Shown: piece after piece, positions 10,327 through 19,629 of the stretch
Layout of the letters: each line of letters opens with the position of its first letter
Numbering within the stretch: the first letter of the stretch is position 1
Translations under genes and position numbers: made by a program
The notes under the pieces: model-generated
Databases searched by the model: none
What the model was told of the DNA's origin: nothing
The model's input: the letters and a program-made list of their open reading frames with translations, nothing else
From: a virus
DNA: 46,197 bases
Strand: one strand, 5' to 3'
IMG/VR virus record: IMGVR_UViG_3300037961_004792
Location: 1 to 46,197 of that record

Positions 10327-13300
10327 TATCCATCATCTTTTATGACAGGCCATGTGCTCCCTGCAGGAGTATAGCCCATGTCGTTTAACATTTTTGTAAC
10401 CCAATACAGATAATAGTATTCCCACTTATCAAATCTATCTGTTGTACTGCCTGGTTTGAAAGGAGCTTGACTATCATCTATACTTCCTCCAGTTTTAATT
10501 GTATCTTCAATATCAAACTCTACTCTTAAAACATTTTGAGAAAATTCAGATGACAAGCCGTTTGTTCCTGAATAATTTCCATCTCCGTTAGAAACAGCTT
10601 GTAAAAATAGTTTAAAATCATTATCTCCATCGACTTGAAAAACACCACCCCTATAATAATTAGAGTTACCAGCATTTTTAGTTGATATAAAATCCTTAAA
10701 CCCTCCTGTGGGTGGATTCCCAGTTCCTATAACGTCAGTTTCGTAAGTCGTCGTTCTAGCTTCAGAATCAGTGAAACTGGTGTCATGGTAACCATTCTCT
10801 GCTTCATCCTGAAAGACTAACACTATAACATTTTCTGCATCAGAAGGAAAATTTCCTGCACCTAGCGCTTCTGGTCCTCTTAACGCTTGAAACGTTCTCT
10901 CTCTTTGAACAGGAGTGCCCCCTAAATGGTTTGTATTACTAACTGTTACATGTGAGTCATACTCTGTAGAGCCATTGTCTGATGACCCAGGCGCATATAT
11001 ATTTTGTATCTCTGCTTTTAAAGAGTTTGAAGCCATTGCATTCAAAGCGTCTCCTGTATCGTTCATAGAACCAGATGAGTCAAAATAGAAATATATATAA
11101 GTATCAACTGTTAAAGCTAAAGCTTGTGTCGAAACAGTACCCACTGCTTTACATGCCCCATCTCTAGTAACCTCATAGATAAACGAATCATTTAAAGTTG
11201 TTCCTTCATTGTGCTGATATGTTATTGTGTTGTCAGAATTAACTGTTGCTGTTCCTGAAGTAGGAGGTGTTTGAATAGTCAAAGTAAATGGAGAGGGTAC
11301 TGTGTCGTTTTGTAAGACATCAATAACCACACTACCTCCGTTTGTAATTCCTGTTATAGTATCAGGAACTATATTAGGAAGTGCATCCACATAGTTGTAA
11401 ACTATATATAAGTTATCTGCAGGTGACGATATATCAAAATCAAAGGTTATTTTATTTACTTCATTGTCTGAATCAGATTCGCTTGTGTCTATATCAGGGT
11501 AGGTTGCTAAAGCTTTTATTTGGTCTACAGTTAGTCCGCTTGCTGGGCTTATTAAATAACCTAAACTATTACATATATTAAAATCTCCTGTGTGATAGTT
11601 TAATTGTTTTACTGAACGGACAGTTATTACGTCTCCGTCTGCAGGAACATAAGTGCTTCCCACATCACCAGTAAATGATTGGTTTCTTGTAAGACCACTT
11701 GCTAAAAAAACATCATCTTCAGACCAATGTGCATTTGTTCCTACTTGATATTTGTTTTGTATCGTTTGATTCGCCTCATCTGTATCGTTGATAACAATCT
11801 GCGTTACTTTTCTTTGTGCTGCTACAGGACAACCAAGTGTTATATCACCTGTTGAAGTTGCACCTGAAGTTACTGTTACTGTAGCAGTTGGATGTGTTGA
11901 AAGAGCACTTGATGTTACAGGAAAACTAATAGAGCCTGCATTCGCTACAAATCCACTTGTACTTGGATATGTTATACCATAATAATCAACTTTTACAGTC
12001 CACATCATGGCGCTATTAGACTGAAAGTTATTCCATGAAACAGTAGCTGTTCCTGGCGTTGTTCCTAACTTATAAACAAAACTGTATGTGGTTCCAGATT
12101 CTATTGTTTTTGTAACGATGGAGCCGCAATCATACACTAAAGCTTCGGCAGGCTTATCATCTGTGTTCATAGACAACACATATTGATGGTGTTTTGGGTC
12201 AAACCCACCTACATTATAAGCGTCTTTATACTGCCATAGAGTGTTTTTAAAATATGATTTCATTCCATAATATGATATTGGTGTAATACCATCATTACCA
12301 AGTCTTAAAACAGTTCCTCTGTTTGCATCTGTAAAGTACATTCTACCTGCGTAAAAAGCAAAACTTTCTGGATTTTCAGAAATACCATATTCACCAGAAA
12401 AAGGAACTTCCTGTCCCAAAACAGATTCAATTTTTGTTAAAGATGCGCTTCCGTCAGCTGAATGTAAAAGTGATTTTCCAAATAAAACTTTTGACACCCT
12501 GTCCTCTTGAAATATTATTAAATCCTGCTCACGTGAAAATATTTTTTGAACACTACCGTAGCTTTGGTCTAAATTTTTTCTAATACCTCTTGATGCATTA
12601 AACTCATTGAGCGCATTGTAAGAACTCATTTGGTTTATAGTAGAAGAGTGAATTAATGTAGTTTCTAGTTTTCTTCTTTTATACCCTTCTAATAAAGCTA
12701 TATTTGGCCTCAAATCTAAATCTAAAAATGGAGAGTTTCTCTCATCTCTAATCTGAATACTTTCAACTCCATTTCCAAAAACAAAACAGTTACCTGTTGA
12801 TAGTGTAAGTTTTGCATCTTGCGACGATGTTTGATTTTGTTTATTTCCTAAATGGAATCCACCTGCTATTTCAAAACACTCTTCTGTTTCGTAAAAAATT
12901 TCTGATTCATTATCGTCTGGGTCTGTTTCAAAAACAATAATACCATTTACTAGTATTAATGATATATTAAATTCGCCCCAACCTCTTTCTAGTTTTCTTG
13001 TAAACTCTGTGCTTTTAACATTAACAGTATGTCTTATACCATTACCGTTGCTGTTCGTCGCGCCTTCTGTTCCAAATTGCAAATGAAACTGATTATCAGG
13101 GTCTGCATAATATGTTTGGACAACTCCATCAATTTCAGGCTTTTCCCATGCTGTTTCAGCTATTAAAAACTTTTCAAAACCAGACATAGTGTCGTCACCT
13201 ACGTAAGAGTCGCCTGAAACAAATTCTTCATTATAGTATCTTCCATCATCTCCATCAGAGTCTGCTCCTTCCCATGCTTCAAACGCAATTTTAATTCTAC

Positions 13301-15632
13301 TACCTATACCTATGGTAAGGTGGTTATATACTGTGCTGCCACCAGAATCTCCTTTTACTTGCGCTAATCCAAACTCATTATCTACAGGAAGAGTCCGATT
13401 TACATGCCCTCTACATGAATTGCTCAAGCCCCAAGGAACATGGTCAGAACCATTGTATTCTGCAAAATTATTAGGGTCAAAATCCATTTTAAATCCAACT
13501 GGTTTTATTTTCATAAATACACCAGGTATTTCTTTTATTGGATTATCTGCTGCATCTCTATTGCCTTCTATCCAACCCTCATCTGGGTCGTCATTATCAA
13601 ACCTCTTAACCTCTTCATCCATTTTTGTTTTAGTAGCAACTTCTAAAACCTTAACTTTTACCTCTCTATTTAGATGACCATTGTCATCAGATTTGACTAA
13701 AAGATTAGTGCCTTCTTCAACTTTACCTATATTGTTACCAGTTAACAAAATCCACCTATACAGCCCATCCTCATAAAATATTGTACTGTATAAGGTGAAG
13801 TGTAGTTTTTTAGTCATTTTTATAAAAAACTTATACCTATCTGCCCAGTATGGTGGCTTATGTTTTACAGTAATCTCTGCTTGATTTAAATCAATAGAGT
13901 TTTCTACTGGTATAAAAATTTCAGGCGAATTGTTTCCTTCTTTCACTACAGAAGGTAAAACCGTACTATATCTTCCGTATTCATCTAAATATACAAGTCC
14001 AAATTCATAAGAACGATTACTTTTTAAAGAAAGCGTGTTAGAGGATTCTCTAAGTGTAAACACAGAGTCATCTGTAAATTTAAATTGCTCTTCTTTTGTA
14101 GAAGTATCGCCATCTGCTGTTGAAGAGTCAGAAGGGGTGTTGTCAATCGTATAGGTTATCTTTGGAGCTTTTATTGTAATACTTGTCGATGTACTACTAG
14201 CTAAAGTAAAACTCCCATATTGTGTGGTTACACTGTTTGGCGGAGGTGTAGTATTTACCAAAGAAGCGAAATTGTTTGAGAGTGCAGATAAAAGTTGTTG
14301 TAAATCTGCGCTATCATCAAACGCTGCTGCATTTGCATAAGTTTCCGTAAGCTTTACGGCGTTATCAAGCTCTGCTGTTCCGTTAAAGTGTGATGGGTCT
14401 GTAGATGTGTCTTCATCGGATTCTAGGTCTGCTCCAACGTATAAGTAATAATTTTTTTCTAATTCAACATTAGTTAAATCCAAAGTCATTTCAGTTTTAT
14501 CAGAACTGAAGGTTACTGTTCCTATATTACCTTCAAATGTTGTAGATTTTTTTTCTGCAAAATAATTGGTAGCTATGAAGTCAGCATCACTCTCATTTTC
14601 TTTTAAGTCATACTGTGTTGTTATGTTTCCAAAAACAATTCTGTTTTCAATAAACTCTTGTGCTTTTGCCGTGAGAGGTACGTCATCAAATATTCTAGAT
14701 ATTTCATCATCTGGCAATGCTTTATATATTTTCTTATTACTAAAAACTACGCTTTTCTCTATCTCATCTATAAAGCCACTTTCTTTTTTATTTAAAGTTT
14801 CAGCTATGAAACAAGTAGGGTTCTGGGTCATTTTAAAAACAATCTGAATGTCAGTCACCCTTTTATCTCCAGTATTGAATTTGATTTGATATGAATTAAA
14901 TATATTGACCATAGCTTTATTTTCCATGGTCGCATAATCAAAATCAAAATCACCTGGCGTAAATTGATAATTAGAAAAAGATGATAACGCAGAGTACTCG
15001 CCATCTAAATATTTATACCTATACGCAAATGCAAAAAAGTTTTCTTTAACTGAATTTTCAAAAGCTGTAGGTGTGTTAAAAGGTGTAACAAGTGGAGCAA
15101 AACGTGGAGGTTTCTTGTATAGACTTATATCGTCTTCCACAAAGTTGTTTTCTCCAAAAGTTTTTGCTCTTGTGATATTTACACTTCTAGGTGGATTTAA
15201 TCCGTCTGTAAAAAGCAACAGCTTCTTGCTATCATATGTGTTTAAAATAATGTTAGCTCCTGTTATTTTATAATCCTTATTAAAGTTTAAAACTTGTTTT
15301 GAAGGCTCTCTTGTGTCTCTTAATACAGTTGCTGTAACTGTATTTTTTGCATCATATTCATATATAAATGAATGCCCTAAAGAGTTTACAACAAACCAAT
15401 ATATTTTTTCATTAGCTTCATCATTTACAGAGCCTATTGTTATAGGATTGTTAGATGTCTGATTGAATGTAAGTTGTTTATTTCCTAACGTGTTTTCAAT
15501 TGCTCCAGCGTCTGACCCCTCTGTGTTAAGCACACGTATGTTAAGGGCGTCTGTATATCCACCTTTTGGAACAAGCCTTTCATCAAGGTCTTTGTTCATT
15601 TTACCGTTAGAAAAATTGTTGTTTATTTTCAT
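10326..15632 (-). CDS. Large tail muzzle/stabilization-type protein with Ig-like and vWA-like C-terminus, 1768 aa
   Basis: The N-terminus (GKMNKDLDERLVP) and the following segment match what I remember of the stabilization or muzzle proteins of crAss-like phages, which form the nozzle below the portal and adaptor rings. After about 1200 residues of beta-rich sequence comes an Ig/cadherin-like module at about 1425-1505 (VVIDVLQNDT, GTATVNSDNTITY, DSFIYEV). A von Willebrand A-like region follows: a MIDAS-type DSSGS at 1518-1522 behind a hydrophobic strand (YIYFYF), and a later VLVFQDEAENG with D1609. The last 50 residues are aromatic (EYYYLYWVTKML). Ig-like domains are common phage decorations; a vWA-like domain is not. 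It probably exposes a metal-dependent adhesion surface, which is inference. The stop overlaps the next start. Confidence 0.7.
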   Translation of the reverse strand: MKINNNFSNGKMNKDLDERLVPKGGYTDALNIRVLNTEGSDAGAIENTLGNKQLTFNQTSNNPITIGSVNDEANEKIYWFVVNSLGHSFIYEYDAKNTVTATVLRDTREPSKQVLNFNKDYKITGANIILNTYDSKKLLLFTDGLNPPRSVNITRAKTFGENNFVEDDISLYKKPPRFAPLVTPFNTPTAFENSVKENFFAFAYRYKYLDGEYSALSSFSNYQFTPGDFDFDYATMENKAMVNIFNSYQIKFNTGDKRVTDIQIVFKMTQNPTCFIAETLNKKESGFIDEIEKSVVFSNKKIYKALPDDEISRIFDDVPLTAKAQEFIENRIVFGNITTQYDLKENESDADFIATNYFAEKKSTTFEGNIGTVTFSSDKTEMTLDLTNVELEKNYYLYVGADLESDEDTSTDPSHFNGTAELDNAVKLTETYANAAAFDDSADLQQLLSALSNNFASLVNTTPPPNSVTTQYGSFTLASSTSTSITIKAPKITYTIDNTPSDSSTADGDTSTKEEQFKFTDDSVFTLRESSNTLSLKSNRSYEFGLVYLDEYGRYSTVLPSVVKEGNNSPEIFIPVENSIDLNQAEITVKHKPPYWADRYKFFIKMTKKLHFTLYSTIFYEDGLYRWILLTGNNIGKVEEGTNLLVKSDDNGHLNREVKVKVLEVATKTKMDEEVKRFDNDDPDEGWIEGNRDAADNPIKEIPGVFMKIKPVGFKMDFDPNNFAEYNGSDHVPWGLSNSCRGHVNRTLPVDNEFGLAQVKGDSGGSTVYNHLTIGIGSRIKIAFEAWEGADSDGDDGRYYNEEFVSGDSYVGDDTMSGFEKFLIAETAWEKPEIDGVVQTYYADPDNQFHLQFGTEGATNSNGNGIRHTVNVKSTEFTRKLERGWGEFNISLILVNGIIVFETDPDDNESEIFYETEECFEIAGGFHLGNKQNQTSSQDAKLTLSTGNCFVFGNGVESIQIRDERNSPFLDLDLRPNIALLEGYKRRKLETTLIHSSTINQMSSYNALNEFNASRGIRKNLDQSYGSVQKIFSREQDLIIFQEDRVSKVLFGKSLLHSADGSASLTKIESVLGQEVPFSGEYGISENPESFAFYAGRMYFTDANRGTVLRLGNDGITPISYYGMKSYFKNTLWQYKDAYNVGGFDPKHHQYVLSMNTDDKPAEALVYDCGSIVTKTIESGTTYSFVYKLGTTPGTATVSWNNFQSNSAMMWTVKVDYYGITYPSTSGFVANAGSISFPVTSSALSTHPTATVTVTSGATSTGDITLGCPVAAQRKVTQIVINDTDEANQTIQNKYQVGTNAHWSEDDVFLASGLTRNQSFTGDVGSTYVPADGDVITVRSVKQLNYHTGDFNICNSLGYLISPASGLTVDQIKALATYPDIDTSESDSDNEVNKITFDFDISSPADNLYIVYNYVDALPNIVPDTITGITNGGSVVIDVLQNDTVPSPFTLTIQTPPTSGTATVNSDNTITYQHNEGTTLNDSFIYEVTRDGACKAVGTVSTQALALTVDTYIYFYFDSSGSMNDTGDALNAMASNSLKAEIQNIYAPGSSDNGSTEYDSHVTVSNTNHLGGTPVQRERTFQALRGPEALGAGNFPSDAENVIVLVFQDEAENGYHDTSFTDSEARTTTYETDVIGTGNPPTGGFKDFISTKNAGNSNYYRGGVFQVDGDNDFKLFLQAVSNGDGNYSGTNGLSSEFSQNVLRVEFDIEDTIKTGGSIDDSQAPFKPGSTTDRFDKWEYYYLYWVTKMLNDMGYTPAGSTWPVIKDDG

Positions 15633-15633
15633 G

Positions 15634-16521
15634 TTACTTTATCCACTTATCTCTACCTCTTAAACTCTGTGTAAGCTCTCCTAGCTTTATAGAGTTAAGT
15701 CTAATTTTAGCATTTCTCAAAGATGCGGAAGCTTGTTTTTGAGCTCTCCTAACTATAAATTCTTGAACACCAAATTTAGATTTTAAGACGCAGGATTGCA
15801 GATAGTCATACATAAAATTTTCGGCAAGCTTGTGTACTTTTATTTCATTATCGGCAGCAGAATATAATCCATCCGAAACATACTCAATAATTATATTTTT
15901 ATCTTTTAGGTCTGAACTAAAAAGTATATATCCTTGATTCTTGTCTATCAGATAACTACCATTAGCATTGCCAGATGCAGTATCTAAACCAAATCTTTTA
16001 CCAAGCAGGTTTGTGTCAGGTTTACTAACATTATCTCCTGTTTGTTCTCTCCAGTTAGTTTCAATGACTGGAGTACCTTGTAACGCTTGATTGTTAGAGT
16101 CAATTAATAAGTTTTTTTCAACATCATTATCTTGTAAGTATGATTTAGTGATTTTTGAGTTATAGTTTTGTGGTATCATGTGAGTTAAACCATCGTCTCC
16201 TACATATGATATTTTCACTAAACTTACAAAGTCATGAGGTAAGTGCATTTTTAGTGTTTGAGGAATCTCTGCCTCAAATCCAACTATTTCTCTTAAAGCA
16301 TCATAATGAAGCTCTTGTATACCTCTTTTTGCATGAAAAACAATTTCGTTTCTATCAACTTTATTAATCACTTTATCATCTCCAACATATGATATTAGAA
16401 AATTATTTATGATGTCATCTAGCAATAAATATTGATATGTACCCCAATTTTCAAATGCTGGGTTATTACCATTATTTTGGTAGTATTCTCTTTGTGTAAT
16501 ATTTACTCCTACTTTTGGCAT
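15634..16521 (-). CDS. Neck/tail adaptor (tail tubular-like) protein, 295 aa
   Basis: The segment from residue 25 on (NWGTYQYLLLDDIINNF, then HAKRGIQELHYDALREI) is one I recognise from the ring or tail-tubular proteins of crAss-like phages and marine Bacteroidota podoviruses, often compared with P22 gp4. The mix of two N-terminal helices, a central beta region and a helical C-terminus (AQKQASASLRNAKIRL) fits an adaptor that docks on the portal. It sits between another adaptor-like gene (2-base gap) and the muzzle protein (1-base gap), the expected order of the neck. No catalytic motif is seen. Confidence 0.65.
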   Translation of the reverse strand: MPKVGVNITQREYYQNNGNNPAFENWGTYQYLLLDDIINNFLISYVGDDKVINKVDRNEIVFHAKRGIQELHYDALREIVGFEAEIPQTLKMHLPHDFVSLVKISYVGDDGLTHMIPQNYNSKITKSYLQDNDVEKNLLIDSNNQALQGTPVIETNWREQTGDNVSKPDTNLLGKRFGLDTASGNANGSYLIDKNQGYILFSSDLKDKNIIIEYVSDGLYSAADNEIKVHKLAENFMYDYLQSCVLKSKFGVQEFIVRRAQKQASASLRNAKIRLNSIKLGELTQSLRGRDKWIK

Positions 16522-16523
16522 AA

Positions 16524-17264
16524 TTATCTACTTTCTTTTTGAAATTGTTGGCTTTCTAAATCTTTTGCTGCTTTTGCAATATCTACATCTCTAATACTCA
16601 ATCCAGCTAAAGTACATATTTTGTATACTAGTTCTGTTTCATCAGATGCTGGTATTTCAAATTGTGTACTAGTGCTTGAGTTGTAAACAGGGTCAGAATC
16701 AACAGTAGTATATCCCCAATGAGGGTCAACTGGCTTTCTAATATAATTCATAACAAGTGGTATTTCTGTACCTTGCGGTGTAGCATCTGTATACGAAATA
16801 CTAGTTGGTCTAGCAAAAATGTTTAAACCCTCTCTTTTATATATTGGATATGTTAAAGAGGGAGGTGTAAGATTGCTGTTCACAATCATATCAAACTTGT
16901 GACCTTGCAGTTGTTGAAGTACTTTATTGTTATAGGTAATATTTATAAGCTTATAAAAGTTAGATGGCAAAGTAAAATAATCATCATCTGAATCTGCTGC
17001 AGTTCCAACTATTGTGTAGTTTAATGTTTCCCTAGCAGTAAAAATGTCTATTTTATTTTGAATCTGCGCTACAGAATCACCATAACCCAAAGATTTTTTC
17101 CTTGTGTTTTGTGCAAGTATAGCACTAGAATAATCAGAGAAATAAGCCTCAAAGATTTCAAGTTGTGCTTGTTTTGCAAAAAAATCGAACTCTGATGGGG
17201 TAATGTATCCTCTGTTATCTTTATTAAGTAAAAATAAAACCGTGTTTCTTACGCTGTTTATCAT
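16524..17264 (-). CDS. Head-tail connector/adaptor protein, 246 aa
   Basis: The N-terminal helical pair (VRNTVLFLLNKDNRGYITP, then FDFFAKQAQLEIFEAYF) is characteristic of a connector family in crAss-like and related Bacteroidota phages. A beta-rich middle contains FTLPSNFYKLINITY, and the C-terminal helix (AAKDLESQQFQKES) would contact neighbouring subunits. It is the first gene after the two terminator-like hairpins that follow the capsid region, and its leader carries one of them plus a promoter-like element. It probably forms a dodecameric ring under the portal. Confidence 0.62.
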   Translation of the reverse strand: MINSVRNTVLFLLNKDNRGYITPSEFDFFAKQAQLEIFEAYFSDYSSAILAQNTRKKSLGYGDSVAQIQNKIDIFTARETLNYTIVGTAADSDDDYFTLPSNFYKLINITYNNKVLQQLQGHKFDMIVNSNLTPPSLTYPIYKREGLNIFARPTSISYTDATPQGTEIPLVMNYIRKPVDPHWGYTTVDSDPVYNSSTSTQFEIPASDETELVYKICTLAGLSIRDVDIAKAAKDLESQQFQKESR

Positions 17265-17289
17265 AAGATATATTTTCTACAAAAATACT

Positions 17290-17318
17290 AAAAAAAGAGG
17301 TCACATTTCTGCAACCTC
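17290..17318 (-). terminator. Hairpin plus U-tract terminator in the leader of the connector gene
   Basis: On the minus strand GAGGTT (17318-17313) pairs with GACCTC (17302-17297) across a 10-base loop and is followed directly by seven T (17296-17290 region). It ends the transcript of the 259-residue protein gene, but it also lies between a TATCTTTG element (17359..17366) and the connector start at 17264, so it may act as an attenuator. Confidence 0.6.
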
Positions 17319-17358
17319 CTTAACCCAATCACGGTAATTCAAAATGAAAAATTCTACG

Positions 17359-17366
17359 CAAAGATA
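17359..17366 (-). promoter_or_regulatory. Putative promoter element (TATCTTTG) upstream of the connector gene
   Basis: A perfect TAnnTTTG match on the minus strand in the 120-base gap before the connector gene. Transcription from here would pass through the hairpin at 17290-17318 before reaching the coding region. No clear -33 box is seen at the usual spacing. Confidence 0.38.
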
Positions 17367-17384
17367 ATTAAATAATTATATATA

Positions 17385-18164
17385 CTATAAACTATTGGTT
17401 ATCTTTTGTAAAACATCAAGTCCTTCGTCTGTTTTAAAGAATAGTGCTAAGGCTGAATAAACGTTTTCACCAAAAGGCGCTACGATTACTTTTTTCTTCT
17501 TATTATTAGACCAAACAACTGTTCTGTTGTCTGCTTTAATATGTAGTACACCCATCTCTACAGCACGAACCGCTATATTTCTAAGTTTTAAGTTTTCATC
17601 ATCTACTAAATCCATAAATTCACCTGGGTTTGTTTTAGCCCAAATAATCATATCTCTTCGTAGTTCAGATGAAGTCATATTAGATACATTTACACCAGAG
17701 CCTTTCATTACAACTCTAGCTATAGCTTCTAATTCTTCAATTGGTAAATCTTTAGCCATGATTTGTGCATCAAGCGCAGATACCATTTCATCTACATCTT
17801 CTTTTGCATTTTTTTCTTTATCCAGCTCAAAAAATATTTTATCATAGTCTGGATGCATGAATAAAAACTTCTGAAGATTAACATTAAAATCCTCTACAAT
17901 TAATTTTCCATTTTCAAAAATAATAGGCTCTAATGTAGCTACACCATCTTGCTCATCTACAAAAGGTGAGATTTGGTTTGTTGCATACCTTAAAGCTCTA
18001 TTGATTGAACCATCAAAATATGTGAGAGGTTTTGATGATGTATGTTTTACAGAAATCATGTGTCTGATAGGCATTTTACCGCCTTTTAAAATGAAAACCC
18101 TTGTCTTTCTTTGAAGGTTTGGGAAAAGAGATGCATACCCTTTTTTTGTGGTTTTTGTTGACAT
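17385..18164 (-). CDS. Head-associated protein of unknown function, 259 aa
   Basis: I place the start at 18164 (MSTKTTKKGYASLFPN) rather than at an in-frame ATG 54 bases upstream. The upstream option would overlap the capsid terminator hairpin and adds a Leu/Phe-rich stretch that looks like translated leader. The protein is soluble, basic at the N-terminus (RKTRVFILKGGKM), acidic in the middle, and ends in an alpha/beta region. A segment near residue 190 (LRNIAVRAVEMGVLHIKADN) hints at a helical DNA- or protein-binding region. It lies directly after the capsid gene and is bracketed by two terminators, so it is probably made at a level below capsid. I do not recognise a characterised family. 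Confidence 0.6.
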   Translation of the reverse strand: MSTKTTKKGYASLFPNLQRKTRVFILKGGKMPIRHMISVKHTSSKPLTYFDGSINRALRYATNQISPFVDEQDGVATLEPIIFENGKLIVEDFNVNLQKFLFMHPDYDKIFFELDKEKNAKEDVDEMVSALDAQIMAKDLPIEELEAIARVVMKGSGVNVSNMTSSELRRDMIIWAKTNPGEFMDLVDDENLKLRNIAVRAVEMGVLHIKADNRTVVWSNNKKKKVIVAPFGENVYSALALFFKTDEGLDVLQKITNSL

Positions 18165-18186
18165 TATATTATATTTTAATTTAATT

Positions 18187-18216
18187 AAAAAAAAGGGGAG
18201 AAGAAAACTCCTCCCC
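18187..18216 (-). terminator. Rho-independent terminator after the major capsid gene
   Basis: The minus strand reads GGGGAG (18216-18211), a 10-base AT-rich loop, then CTCCCC (18200-18195), followed by eight T (18194-18187). It begins eight bases after the capsid stop codon. Incomplete termination would let RNA polymerase continue into the next gene at a lower level, a common way of setting capsid to minor-protein ratios. Confidence 0.8.
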
Positions 18217-18224
18217 ATTTATTA

Positions 18225-19610
18225 TTATTGCATCAATAAGAAGTTGTTTACTCCCATTGTACATAAAGCTCTTTCTGATAAGAAATGAACTTCCATGTTA
18301 TCTTTGTCGCTAGTCATAGCTCCACCTGCTGAACCAACTACCCAAGACTTATATTTTCTGTCTTCAGTAGGAGATACTCGGTATCTAACGTGTAAGAATG
18401 GTCTCTTAGCGTTTTCTCCAAGTACTTGGTCATAGATAGTTACTGTACCAGCTGGAACAAGGATTCCATCAACGCCACCGATATTACCTCTAGTAGTAGC
18501 GTCATTTAAGTATTTCCAGTCACTCTTATAGAAATCATATCCAATTCTAAATCCAGAGAAACCTAGATTAAGAGCCATATCTTCGTCATTGTCAAATAGA
18601 CCATAAGAAGATGTAGAAGCTCCTGAATTGTTTTGAGCTGCAAGAACTGTGTCAATCTTGAAAGAAGTGTCTCTGTTTACAAACAGTACATTTTCTTGGA
18701 TTGCTCCTTCTTTATCAAGAACTTTAGCAATGTTCTCTAAGTCAGTTCTATCTCCGATATCACCTGTAGATACATTACCATTATTTTCGATTTCATAGAA
18801 CAAACCTTTAGTACCTTTGTATCCAGCTGTTGCTGCTCCTGAACCAGAAGCTGCAGGCTCGCCTTCTACCATAGACATTTCAAGATAGTCTTCAAATCGA
18901 AGTCTTGTTTCGTGCTCTGACTTCAGATACCATAAGTATCCAGAAGCACCATTTTCTGTTGCTACTTCAACCCAACCTACGTGAGCCATTTCTGAACCAC
19001 TTACTTCATATTTATCTTTGATGATAATTGGGTTGTTTTCTTTAGCCTCGAAATCAGCTTCAAGAGAACCAACCATACCATTAGTTCCTTTTTTAAATTC
19101 AGAACCGTATACGAAGATTGTTACGTTGTCAGAAGCATCAAAAGGACCATTTCCATCAGTACCAGCCTGGTGAAGTAAGTCTTTAGATGCATAAGTTACA
19201 ACATCTACAGCGTTAGCAGCAGAAGCGTCTGTTACTAAACATACAGCTTGAGAACCAGCTTTTGAAACAATGATTGTTTGGTTAGCTCTTAAGTTGTGAC
19301 CTGTAATAGCGATAGTATTTAAATCTGTAATACTACCTGATGCTTGAATGTGTAATCTTCCTTGCTCACTCCACTTAATTAAATCAGAGCTTGAAGGAAT
19401 TTCTGCGCCTACCATTCGTAAGAATGATGCAATTGACCTGTTGCCATATCTTTCAAACTCTTTTTCATACAAATCTGGAAGATATTGTTGCGCAAATGTA
19501 TAGTCGCTGTTAGAGAGGTAGTTAGCATTTCCTAACGACTTCCCTGGTGCAGGTGTCAATGAGGTGCTTCCACCTATCGAACCATTTGCAAAATTAATTG
19601 ATTGTGCCAT
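18225..19610 (-). CDS. Major capsid protein, 461 aa
   Basis: Position (scaffold, capsid, strong terminator) and sequence identify the capsid protein. The N-terminal region contains YLPDLYEKEFERYGNRSI and VGAEIPSSSDLIKWSEQGRL, which I recognise from major capsid proteins of marine flavobacterial and crAss-like phages. The length and alpha/beta composition suit an HK97-type fold with an inserted beta-rich domain around residues 90-160. The C-terminal half contains RVSPTEDRKYKSWVVGSAGG, typical of a P-domain strand. There is no evidence for a protease or a cleaved delta domain; scaffolding is supplied separately. The leader is A/T-rich without a Shine-Dalgarno sequence. Confidence 0.85.
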   Translation of the reverse strand: MAQSINFANGSIGGSTSLTPAPGKSLGNANYLSNSDYTFAQQYLPDLYEKEFERYGNRSIASFLRMVGAEIPSSSDLIKWSEQGRLHIQASGSITDLNTIAITGHNLRANQTIIVSKAGSQAVCLVTDASAANAVDVVTYASKDLLHQAGTDGNGPFDASDNVTIFVYGSEFKKGTNGMVGSLEADFEAKENNPIIIKDKYEVSGSEMAHVGWVEVATENGASGYLWYLKSEHETRLRFEDYLEMSMVEGEPAASGSGAATAGYKGTKGLFYEIENNGNVSTGDIGDRTDLENIAKVLDKEGAIQENVLFVNRDTSFKIDTVLAAQNNSGASTSSYGLFDNDEDMALNLGFSGFRIGYDFYKSDWKYLNDATTRGNIGGVDGILVPAGTVTIYDQVLGENAKRPFLHVRYRVSPTEDRKYKSWVVGSAGGAMTSDKDNMEVHFLSERALCTMGVNNFLLMQ

Positions 19611-19629
19611 TTTTTAAAATTTTTAATAT

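Noticed and set aside
18110-18218. Longer start of the gene after the capsid (at 18218)
   Set aside because: It would begin inside the terminator hairpin and add a hydrophobic leader-like stretch; the ATG at 18164 is better placed.
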